Below, piece by piece: positions 11,759-21,410 of a stretch of 64,000 nucleotides of DNA. Positions within the stretch are counted from its first letter, which is position 1; each line of letters opens with the position of its first letter. Under the pieces are notes generated by a model. It saw nothing but the letters and a program-made list of their open reading frames with translations. It had not been told where the DNA came from and made no database searches. The stretch is from positions 266,001 to 330,000 of the forward strand of contig AZLU01000007.1 of assembly GCA_002224055.1 (NCBI GenBank), read 5' to 3'. The position numbers were made by a program, and so were the translations under genes. Source of the DNA: Pezizomycotina sp. ARF18 (lineage: Eukaryota; Ascomycota).

Positions 11759-12851
11759 GATATTATAGGTATCAAAAATGTGAATATAGTTATTATATAT
11801 TGTGCTCTTGTTTGTTTCTCTGCTTTGTACTCACGTCTTTGCATTTATCTTCAATTGTGGAACATATAAATGATGTGACAAGGGAAAATGGAAATGGACA
11901 AAGTACAAGATCCTCCAGATCGGCCGGAGATATTCTGCTTAAGACATATACTTTATCTGCTCTTTGCTTTGGTGCACGTGTTTTTAGATTGTGAGATGAC
12001 AATAATTCAACCATTTAATCAATGCCTTGTCATACAGTAAATTCGCGCCAATAGTCGACAATGTTTCTTAAACTGGCAGTACTGGACAACTACATGGACT
12101 ATAATCTAGACCACAATGGAAAGCGGAGCGAGGATCTAGCAAGACAAGATGGATTGCTATTCTTTCAAATCCTTTTCTTTAGAATAAGAGGGAGGGGAAA
12201 CTACAACCCGCTCTCAGAAGAGACCTTATAAATGATTCACAAAAGTCATGCTATGAGAGCTCGAGAAAGAAACTCTTCGCCCCGCAAATTCAACCGATGA
12301 AATTAATTCTCTTTTGCCAGCTAGGCATAGGCACAAAATGATTCCCGAATGGTCCTAAGTTTACCTCGCTCTAGCGAACCCAGTGCTCCGTCACACATAT
12401 TATGGTTAATAGCTTTTAAATGTGGCTCTGTGCGCAAATACTTGGTCCGGCTAATAGAATCCATACATACCAACGCCGTGTGGAGGCTGTGACGTTAAGC
12501 AAGCAGCACGCGGTCCGCGGCATAAATGATTGCACTGGAATCTTTTAAGCGAGTGTGCCTAACTTTGGCACAACCTGCGCCGGCATTATTGGAACCCAAG
12601 GCGGTGAAAAACGAAACGCGGGGCCAACATCAAAAATATGCATTGCTGGTCCAAATTCGCAAAATCTAGCCTCTGCAAAAGTCTCGCACACTACTTAGAA
12701 GGGCGTGGATACAAACAATGAATATTTAAATAGGCTAACGCGACCCCTGCTTGTTAAAATGCGATTAGACAATTATCACAGAAGCATACGCGCCATTTCA
12801 CTGCTCTCCATCCGACTACTACGCCATTAAATATATATATAGAGGAATACA
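11759..12851. other. Intergenic, no gene seen
   Basis: AT-rich sequence without a recognisable domain. An ATATATATATA stretch at 12829-12840 precedes the next gene and could serve as its TATA element. Confidence 0.45.
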
Positions 12852-13764
12852 TGAGCAGGTTTTCATTTCTGGGCATCGTCTTCTTAGTTATAGTTGGTTT
12901 CATATGACCTGCCATAGCTTACGATTCCGGCAATCCTCTTGCAAAGCCCCAAGCAAATCTGCCAGCGAACCATCCCGCGAACCCTCCCGCAAACCCTCCC
13001 GCAAGCCCTTCCGCTGGGACTTCCGCAGGCCGTGGTGCGGACCCTCCTGAAAAACCTGTCGCGAAACCACAGCGGTTCGCCCTCCGAGTGGAAGATCCTT
13101 TCAACCCGTAAGAGCAACCCCCATCGAATATCTGTCTTCAAAATTTGACCCAAGTTTCTCTTTTTATGTTCCGATTACTGAACATTGAATTATTTTGAAA
13201 ATACCCTACAGATCTAGTGAGGTTCACGGGGCCTATATAACTAACTTCCGTCCCTTATGGGGTGATCCTATGGCCTCCAACCTTTTAATCAATATCGGAA
13301 ATCCCAAGCTGGGTATCGCACCTATAGCCGATGGCGGTTACTACATCTACCGCAGCGTCCAGACCGTCCTCGCCATGGACATGACCCTCACAGGACGCCG
13401 TCTTTCAGCAGCTGGAAGGGACCGGTCTCGCGGAACCTGCCAGGTAACCCGTATGGTCCCGGCATCAAAAGCCGCCAGGGCTTGGGGATCCTCCGACGAA
13501 AGTTTATTTCGATAAAACGGTTACCTATCTGTAGGTTTAATATCGAGAGAAGCCGAAAGAATAAAACAGAACGGCATTACGTGGATTTGGTGTCCCTGGA
13601 CCTCGCCTACAAGGTCTTATGAGTGGAAAGTAGGAGGAAAGGATGTGATCTTGAAGAATTTGAACTGGGGAACTAAGAGATACAAGGATACCCGTGTAGA
13701 GGGTGTGTTGGTAAGCTGTCACGATGTTCGATTAAAGAGGGTTCCGCTACGGGAGGCAAGTTAA
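12852..13764 (+). pseudogene. Secreted-protein family member 5
   Basis: The ATG at 12852 starts a signal-peptide-like segment, MSRFSFLGIVFLVIVGFI, interrupted by TGA and continuing PAIAYDSGNPLAKPQ. A Pro/Ala/Asn repeat linker (PANHPANPPANPPASP) follows, then the family strand QRFALRVEDPFN ending at a GTAAGA donor near 13109. After an ACAG acceptor near 13211 the middle block reads VHGAYITNFRPLWGD, LLINIGNPKLGIAPIADGGY. After at least one shift come VYFDKTVTYLSVG, GITWIWCPW, VGGKDVILKNLNWGTK and SCHDVRLKRVP, stopping at 13762-13764. One nonsense codon and one or two frameshifts break it. The linker and strand closely match member 4, so these two are probably the most recent duplicates. Confidence 0.55.
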
Positions 13765-14014
13765 GGTATCTTTCGTAACGAGAAGGGATAATGCCGCTTC
13801 GGTTCTGTTTTTATAAATTTTTAGGCCTTTCCTGCTTTCTCACCTATATAATTAGTAACTCTTTTCTTTTCTCTTTATTACTGTTTTAAATGATAGAGTA
13901 TCTGTCGGAAAAGATAGAACGGAAAAGAAGATTTAAGAATCGATCAAAGCAGCGTCGCTGCGCGAACCCGCGTTCTTCCTTTTGCAGTAGGATATTGTTG
14001 ACAAAATATTAATT
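13765..14014. other. Convergent intergenic gap
   Basis: AT-rich gap between the last family member (+) and the kinase-like gene (-); nothing recognisable. Confidence 0.4.
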
Positions 14015-15260
14015 TTATTTACACCTAGTCGTAAAAAATTTAGCGCACAGGTGCACCTTGACCTGCGACGCCTTGGGAGTCCTACCGGGGCCGCGGCACA
14101 TCCAAATCATCTCACCGATGAAGCCAGGATACAACTGTTTAACATCTTGACACTCCAACCCTCTCCGCGGCCGCTTACCGCTAGCCAACTCCAAAACTGT
14201 TTTTCCCATAGAGGATGCTTGGAGCGTTGAGCGGGGTGCCGAAACGGGTAAGTAGGAGAGTCGGCCGGTACATCTACAATCTGTAACGGTCCATTCTCGG
14301 ACACGAGAATGTTGGCGCATGTAATGTCTGGGTATTTGGATCTGCTTGAACAAAAGAAAACACGAGCAAAAGTAAAAAGAACGAAAAAAGTAATTTTAGT
14401 TGCTGTTAGACTGGTTAATATGTGGGCAGTTCTGTTAGGAGGTACTAACTTATGCCGCTCCAGCTCACATATAACATCAAAGTAATTCCATGGCGAAACG
14501 CGTTTTCGTTTTGTAGGGGAGTTATAGAACCTCCGCGAGCTCCCGAAGGGAAACCACTCTAGCAGGAATCCAACCGCGGTGACATTACCAACCAGGTAAA
14601 CCGCCCCGAAGATCATGGGAATACACTTTACGCCAGATCGTTCGAGGACTCTGCAGTTGTCCAGCTCCTTATCAACCCGGTGAGCACTCAGCGTGTCGCG
14701 TACCGTTTTGAAGGCAAAAGTCTTTTTTTGGCCATTGCCATCTGTCATCACGGCTTTGAGAATGCTTCCTCCGTGTAGTTCCAAGCGCGTACCGGGAAAG
14801 CTTGGCAGGTAACCTGAAGTCAGATGCGGCGGGCTGCAGGGCATAAGTTCACCGCAAACCATCTTGAACCCGATGCAAACGTTGGAATTGACGTGTTCAG
14901 CTCCGATGTTACGTGATGAGAGAATGGCGGTAACTCTGTCGATCATCTCAATATCCCCGCCGTTGTTGTCGACGTCGGGATCGAACACATCGAGCAGTTG
15001 GTTCTCTAAAGCGCCTGGAGTGTCGTGGTCGCGCTTGAGGAAGATAAAGATTGTATCGCGGCCGCGTTCGAAATAAAATCGCTGTAATAATTGCCAACAT
15101 CGGTACCACTAGGTCTTGGTTGAAGAATTCGTCTCTGTTTTGAACAAGTGAGCCAATAGAGCATCAACAATAGAAAGTGCTTTCTTAAATACAGGCCGAA
15201 TCAGAAGCAGAACACATGTGCTCACTCATGCTTAACAAGACCCGCGTTAGATTCCTCCAT
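14015..15260 (-). pseudogene. Protein-kinase-like gene, frame-broken
   Basis: The ATG at 15260 begins MEESNAGLVKH, interrupted by a GTGAGC...TAG intron (15109-15225). A shift near 15010 leads into the long frame that includes LENQLLDVFDPDVDNNGGD. Kinase-like landmarks follow in order: FAFKTV (ATP-site lysine), KELDNCRVLE (helix C-like), GFLLEWFPFGS (hinge-like), then a GTTAGT...CAG intron (14342-14449). Next come DITCANILVSENGPLQIVDV, resembling the D-I-x-x-x-N-I-L catalytic loop plus a D-x metal site, and SMGKTVLELASGKRP in another frame. The histidine usual before the catalytic aspartate is absent (YPD). It is most like the fungal kinase/phosphotransferase-fold family. It may be catalytically degenerate as well as frameshifted. 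Substrate unknown. Confidence 0.5.
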
Positions 15261-15605
15261 GGTGAAGTTAGTTGACATATACATTCCTAGGGAAGGGAGT
15301 CGTGAAAGATTGGTGAGAATGAACAATGTCTTTCAGGGAGTAAACGAAGAACTTCGAGGTAAGTTAGAGGCGCGTTTTGATTGATGTCGCTGAGACGCGC
15401 GCTTTACTCGGTGCATCAATATTTTCAGCCGATTTCGAATCTTCTCCCGTGCAAGACGGTGATTCTATGCGTTCACGGCCGCTATAATCACACTTCGGAG
15501 CACCATTATTCGCGTTGGATAGTTGCGAGCCGGGGTCAAAGAGCTAAGAGAATCCATGGGGTACTTTCGTGACCTTCAAGGTATTCAACTCATCCGAAGT
15601 TCTTA

Positions 15606-15640
<35 letters not shown>

Positions 15641-16302
15641 ACAGTACCTGAATAATTCGTTTACGTTCAATGCATATGTAAGCAACCGGGAATAGGTTAC
15701 AGTTAAATTTCCTCTTCCTATCCTTATGATAATGTATTGTGTTCATTTTCTAGGAGCTTAGAGCGGCTAAATTGGCGTATTCAGGAGCGAGTGAAATCGT
15801 ACACCAATCTCTAGCGATACGATAAATTGTATGAAGTCTTAAGCTTAAGGCATGATCAAAGTTTTGAAGTTACAATTTTCATATATCGTTGCAACTGTTG
15901 TTTTCTCCGAAGGATAGTAAACAAAGAAATAATAACAGTATAACTTCGTCACAACCATTGGTAGAAAACTAGAGGGGAACTTTGCATTAGACCAAGCATT
16001 AAAAACAATAGATTCCCGGGAGCCAAATGCCCGGCGCAAAGAGAAATTACCAAAGTCAACGTAAATCAGCCTAACACTTTTCTCGTGATGAAATAATAGT
16101 AAACCCGAAAATTTCAAAAATAACGCCGGAAAAGATTCTATAAAGGGTACGCTCGGTGTAAAAGAACCCAGATAAGAAAAAAAAAAAAAAAAAAAAAGGA
16201 AGACCAAGGATGAAGCAGATTAAAAAAATTTAAAAAGCGGTTGTAACAAAAGAAAATGCAAGAATAATCTCCACGTAAGATGCTCCCCACGCACTTTAAG
16301 CT
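15261..16302. other. Intergenic with poly-A tracts
   Basis: No convincing gene. An A30 run lies at about 15607-15636 and an A19 run near 16179-16197. Open frames in between are AT-rich shadows. Confidence 0.5.
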
Positions 16303-16703
16303 TCAACTTATTCTATCGGACTTCGTCGATGGATAGCTCTGTGACAAGTTTGCCCAGGTCTTTCCAAGGTATTGATGCCGTGTTGGCACCATTCGTAGCA
16401 TTTCGTTTACTTCGCTCAGGTAATCGTGTCGGGGTTTCTTGCGGCGTTCAGTGACCGGTTCAGAGTCGTTCGGGTCATTGTCCGACGAATCGTCGCTGAT
16501 GATGATAGTTGGATTCTCGAATGAGTTTGCTGGGTGCAGGGAGCGCATTCGACACGATTGGCTACGGAGTCCTCCAGAACAGAGGGTATCGGAAGTAACG
16601 TTGTTTCCGCCGACCGAGAACTATCCTCACACCAGGCTCCGACGAACGCAAGGGAGGCATTTGGATTGGGGACAGGCGGATCGTGTAGTATTCTGGGAGC
16701 CAT
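16303..16703 (-). CDS. Small acidic/basic ORF with SUMO-interaction-like motif
   Basis: From an ATG at 16548 an 81-codon frame reads TIIISDDSSDNDPND, a hydrophobic triplet followed by acidic/serine residues as in SUMO-interacting motifs, then ERRKKPRHDY, a nuclear-localisation-like basic cluster. An upstream ATG at 16703 in another frame (MAPRILHDPPVPNPNASLAF) runs into the same region and may be the true start if one frameshift lies near 16550. No family match is recognised. It could be a small nuclear protein or a fragment; confidence is low. Confidence 0.3.
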
Positions 16704-17390
16704 CGAGGGGTTTTAAGAGAAAAGTGGGTTCGGGGTAGATGGTAAAAGTAGTGCCCCCAAGCTCTAAACGCAAGCGGTAGCCGAGTATCTCAGCTAGCTG
16801 AATGAGATTATAGGAGTTTTCAACGATTTCGCTAATAACTTAAGAGTGGTTGGAACTACATTAAGAATAGTAGATAATTTGATGAAGAAATATAAACTGC
16901 AAGGCCTGAATCTTCGAATGTTATATATATATAAATATGTATATGTACCTATTAGACTACGTAAAAGGTGTCGGAATGTGCGTTGTGAATGATGCCGCCT
17001 TCCTTAAGAATACCAAATTTGCGACCAATTCTCGATTACCGTATACAGTAATCTGCTCTCTAGAAAATAGCCCCACATTGTACAATCGATCAAGCCTCTC
17101 AACGGCAAGTCCCGTCATTAACCTCAGACCAGATTATCCCACTCTCAAGTTTCGCCTAGTGTCGAATCAGGGAATCTGCAATGATCTCGGCTACTTCCCC
17201 CTGAATTCGGTGTACTGCAATTTATAAAGCCAGAATCGGAAGAGGAGAATTTATATACGCAGACCCGATACTCTGGAGGATCTTGATCGTATAAGCCATG
17301 GAATCGAAACGCTGAGTACCTTGTCGCTAACATGGTAGTCCGGATGAGTTTCATATCGAGGCGTCTTACCCAGCGACTGCACCGTGAATT
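16704..17390. other. Intergenic, no gene seen
   Basis: Open frames on both strands lack recognisable domains. TATATATAT sequence near 16922. Confidence 0.4.
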
Positions 17391-17400
17391 GTTATATAAA
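17391..17400 (+). promoter_or_regulatory. Probable TATA box of the Clr5-domain gene
   Basis: GTTATATAAA lies about 65-70 bp upstream of the ATG at 17464. Confidence 0.4.
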
Positions 17401-17647
17401 GTTCTCTCGGTATCCCGAATTATCCTAGTTATACAAAACAGGATATATACAGAAGTCCAGATTATGGCTTCCCAGCAAACGAATAACTTTACCTTCAAAG
17501 AAGGGACGGAAAAGCGAGCCAAACGGATTCCTTCCAAGGAGTGGGATGATCGAAAGAAAGAGCTCCATGCTCTCTTTCATACTCCTGGTTCGACGCTAGA
17601 CAAGATTATCGCTAAGATAGGTACCACCAATTTGTTTAATCCCACGT

Positions 17648-17785
17648 AAGTATAACGAACTCTACTAAAAGCGGAGCTATCTTGCACTTCCGTAAAAAAA
17701 AGAAAAAAAAAGGAAAAGAAAAAGAAATCACATACAAATAAAATAAAAAAAAAACGGAGTGCTGATTTTCTAATGGCGAGGTTAG
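17648..17785 (+). other. Intron within the Clr5 domain
   Basis: GTAAGTATAAC donor and GGTTAG acceptor; removal keeps phase 2 and rebuilds the Clr5 domain, which supports both the intron and the family call. Confidence 0.6.
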
Positions 17786-20101
17786 ACGAGGCCAGTATAG
17801 AGGGCAATTCAAAAAGTGGGGATGGAAAAGGTATAAACCGAAAAGGATGCCGCCTCTGATATCGATAGTCCTGCCTCGGCCTCAACGCTGGAAGCGCCAA
17901 AGCGAAAGAGAGAGCTCGTTTTACACTCCACTCCTTTGGATTGTGATGATGTGTATTGCTCTGGGAACTGCCACCTTTGTCAGAGCTGGATGAGAAGCTA
18001 TTCGACGAAGTCGAGTTTCCGCCAGAAAAGCGTCGGAGGCTCCTTGGCGTCATCTCATGGGTTGATCGATCTACACCAGAGTGGATCGAGTGCGAAGACG
18101 CTGAAGGTGATTCCCTACGGAATAAACGTCATTACCGACCGACAAAGCGACCCAGTGAATGAAATATCGAACGAAACCCAATTGCCGACCATTTCGGACG
18201 TTCACAAAGATCAATATACAGAGAAAACCTTCCCGAAAGACATTGGGGAAACCGATAGCTTGCCGGCTGAAGGAACTTACAATAACAGAGACGAAGGCTC
18301 TAACTCAGCAAAGGTCAATGAGGAGTCTCAATCTCGATTCCTTGAATACGACGAAAATTGGATAAAACCGGAGAAACAATTTACCTCCGGTGCCATTCGC
18401 GACAACCTACCGAATTATACGGTAGATTCTTCATTTGATTATCCAGACCACAAGCTTGACGCCGGAATAGCACGGTCGCGTCTCTAGGGCCGTCTAAGAT
18501 AAACCAGGGAAGTTTTGAAGACAGTAGTTTCGAACAATGGATCAACCACGAACGTGGTCCCGGCATTGATACTTCAACACACCAACAAGAACAAGTTGAG
18601 AACCCTCGCCCCATAGACAGTTTTTTCGCAGAGGACTTCCAAAACGTGAAGCTCGCAGCAGACTTTCTTTCTGCGTTGGAAAACCATACGGATGGTTTTA
18701 CCCTCTACGCGCAAATATTGGGGCTCCTTGGAAATTTAAAACACCCTCTTGGATGATGTCGTGGGTTAAAGTCGCGTGTGCACGTTCAGCTGCGAAACCA
18801 TCTCAGCTAAAGATGATCGAAGCTATGACCTCGGTTGCGAGCACATCTGCAGAGATACACATTCAGCCTGCAAATCTCGAAGTGCTCTTTGTTCAAGCGC
18901 AGCTAGCACTTCGATATGAGCACTCTGGAGATAAAAATGCCGCTAAGAGACTTACTAAAGCCGCGTTGACGTTGGAATTCACAGACATTAGGTTTCTTCA
19001 GGAGTTGCCGGAAGATAATCGCTCTCTCGACCTTTTGGCATATGTTCACCTTATGCGTAATTTTGGTTACTATTCCTTTTCATCGGAAAACGAGTCTCCC
19101 GCCGTATCACTGTTTGGCGGCAGCCATCTTGCCGATAAGATTCTGCGAAGACAACCCGGCCCATTCGAGATAAGGGATGGTTCAATGACTAACCCGTGTC
19201 TACGAAGTTGCGTTAAGTGGTGCGACGACGAACTTCAAGCAATCATTTCGACGGCGGGATCGTGCCAGCCCTGCTAGCCCATAACAAAAAGTCGGACGTG
19301 AAGAAGCATGCGGCCATTGAAATTTTTTATTGCTTGTGGGAGCGTTGGCAAAGACAGGAAATGGAAAGTGCCGTACCAGAGCACGCATTGTGGGCCACGG
19401 GAGCGGAAAAGCTCATGGGTATTTCCGGTACCGAACTACTGAAGCTGGTTTGCTTCAGCATTCCTATCTGTCTGATTCCTCCACGGAAAAGCGACGATTA
19501 TAGTAAGGTCCTACTCCAGCAAGCGTCCGCAGGAGCTACCTTCCTGGCTAAGAATCCGGACTCCGCCCTTGCGCATATATTTTTGAACACGTACCGTGAG
19601 CTAAATACCTCGGTGAGTGCTTTGAGCGGGCCGAGAGTCTCGCGCATGTACACGCGGAATTTTGTTGAAAAAAAGCTCGGAGTAGTACTACCGAGTGTCA
19701 ACGAATCGGCAGCGAACTATAAAACTGGTATCCAGAATCGGCCACGGACGCCAACTCTTGCAGCCTCACCTCGCTCCTCAGAGCTAGCCTCGATTCTCTC
19801 AATGAAAAATCGCATACAGAGAAACACTAGCGGTCAAACTGCAGCAACGTCGCGCTCACGACACTCCTCGACAACTGATCTGGCTTTAACACTGGTCAGT
19901 GAGTTGTCTGACGGTGTAGCACGCTACCTAAACTTCTCACCTTTGTTGGCTGGTCCTCGGAGTATCTCTTCATCTTCGCACCAAACAGATCGGGAGATGG
20001 TAGCCAAGGAGACAGCATCGACAGTATCAGGAGACGACACCGTATCCGCGAGATTCTTAGACGAGACGCTCGTGGGGTCGGTGCGTTTCATCATGGAAGC
20101 A

Positions 20102-20187
20102 GTGAGTCGTGGAGGTATCTTCAGGCTTGATATATTCTTGCTCAGTTTCTTTAAATCACACCCCAGTCCCTTCCTTCTCCACCTCAG
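20102..20187 (+). other. Last intron of the Clr5-domain gene
   Basis: GTGAGT donor and CCTCAG acceptor. Splicing in phase 0 gives a 23-codon terminal exon ending in a predicted transmembrane helix; without splicing the frame runs to a stop at 20209. Confidence 0.5.
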
Positions 20188-20259
20188 ATTTTGGACTTGG
20201 AGAGTATGATCGAGACTATGCTTGTAGCTTTTGTGTTCCTACTTGTTATATTAGGCTGA

Positions 20260-20709
20260 CATTCGTCTGGCTACGAGCGCGGCGCAATCGTTTCTAGTTT
20301 TCCGTTGTCATTTATACTTTTGTAATTATATTCGTTGTCTCTTTTTAGGGCTGGTATTGTTTTATATTGTTCATTGGTATTGCTAAATAAAAATTGGCCC
20401 GGTTTTCCATATACCAAGGAACATAGAAATCGTGGTATATGTATACTTTTAGTACAGAATCAGAGATTTGAAACCCTGAAAACTGTGTGCATGCACACTT
20501 AAGTAAATAAATGAGTAGTCTCGAGCTACCTACGTTGCGCTATCACTATGGAGGTTTCATACTTAATTCTTCCAATTTCATAGACTGGACCTCGGAAGAA
20601 TTAAGGGTTTTAAAAGATGTAGTTATAATTATTACAAATTTCCTTAAGTTTATAGTTTTATTAGCTAAAAATCTACTCCACTTTCCATCACCTCCCTTTA
20701 AGCCATCAT
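20260..20709. other. Convergent intergenic gap
   Basis: AT-rich gap between converging genes; one 93-codon open frame overlaps it but has no domain and runs antisense into the next gene. Confidence 0.5.
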
Positions 20710-21243
20710 TTAACTCCAGCACTGGATACTCAAACTCCTATCCTGGTATTGGTACCTTTGTTTCGAAAGGTCACTGTATCCGGGGTAGTTGACATCCAGC
20801 TGGGTCGGGAGATCACCGCAGCCCTCGCATCCCGGGCAGCAGTGGTAGTCAACGTATTCGCAGTTCGCCTTCGTGAAAAGCGTACACGAGTAGCCCTGAT
20901 CGGCGCCGATGGCAGTAATACGGTTGGCCCTGGTTGAGAGTTAGTATCATGACAACGGTGGGTCATTTATGATGGATGATGAACAGGAGACTTACCATCC
21001 GATGTCAGCAAGGTTCTGGCAGCCGTCGCCGGTAAAGTGGTAGCAGCCGTGCGCGTTATTGAAGCCGGCGTCGTCACAAAAGTAAGCCTATGCATTCGCA
21101 AAAGATATTAGCTGACATCTTCGGGGAACTAAAAACTGAAATAATTAGAATAGACTTACACCACCGTCCGCCCGCTTTTCAACTTCAGTTGAAGGAGCAG
21201 CAGCCGCAATAGCCACGAAAAATGCGATGATGGCGGCCTTCAT
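20710..21243 (-). CDS. Small secreted cysteine-rich protein (three exons, 10 Cys)
   Basis: Not visible as one open frame, but a clean three-exon model gives 131 residues without a stop. Exon 1 (21160-21243) encodes the signal peptide MKAAIIAFFVAIAAAAPSTE and a Kex2-type site EKR. Exon 2 is 20996-21087 and exon 3 is 20710-20929. Donors are GTAAGT in both introns; acceptors are ATAG and CCAG, and all phases agree. The mature part contains ten cysteines, including AYFCDD, YSCTLF and the dense cluster YHCCPGCEGCGD, and ends QCWS. Even cysteine number and processing signals point to a disulfide-bonded secreted protein, as in fungal effectors and antifungal proteins. I do not recognise the family. 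A TATA element lies about 160 bp upstream. Confidence 0.75.
20930..20995 (-). other. Intron 2 of the ten-cysteine protein
   Basis: GTAAGT donor at 20995 and CAACCAG acceptor at 20930, with an ACTAAC branch site. It splits a TGG codon in phase 2. Confidence 0.75.
21088..21159 (-). other. Intron 1 of the ten-cysteine protein
   Basis: GTAAGT donor at 21159 and CATAG acceptor at 21088, phase 0, located just after the Kex2 site and before the first cysteine. Confidence 0.75.
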
Positions 21244-21400
21244 TTTGTAATGTGGAAATAGAGAGTTCCTAGTGATAGATGGATATTGGAGCAGGTATCG
21301 TCGATTTCAGCGAGCAAGTAGAGGAGTTTGCTTTGTAGATGAGATGATGAGATGGGTGATGGGAAGAGAAAAAGACGAATACAAGCGACCACAGGGGAGC

Positions 21401-21410
21401 TTTATATACC
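21401..21410 (-). promoter_or_regulatory. Probable TATA box of the ten-cysteine protein gene
   Basis: GGTATATAAA on the minus strand about 160 bp upstream of the start codon. Confidence 0.45.

Larger units (their letters stand above)
17464..20259 (+). pseudogene. Clr5-domain protein, frame-broken
   Basis: The ATG at 17464 begins a basic N-terminus with RIPSKEWDDRKKELHALF, the start of a fungal Clr5 domain. A GTAAGT donor at 17648 and a TTAG acceptor at 17785 join it in frame to YRGQFKKWGWKRYK, the domain's hallmark end. A long acidic/serine-rich body follows (LSELDEKLFDEVEFPPEKRR; SFEQWINHERGPG), then a helical region (LEVLFVQAQLALRYEHSGDK). The terminal exon after a GTGAGT...CAG intron (20102-20187) is a membrane-helix tail, MIETMLVAFVFLLVILG. 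About six one-base shifts are required, but the stretches between them contain no stop codons. The family, usually about 600-900 residues, is found across filamentous ascomycetes; its molecular role is poorly defined. Confidence 0.6.

Noticed and set aside
15607-15636. Poly-A run as the tail of a retroposon
   Set aside because: No flanking target-site duplication or upstream element body was recognised.
17145-17537. 130-codon minus-strand frame
   Set aside because: It overlaps the Clr5 domain exon on the plus strand and shows no domain itself.
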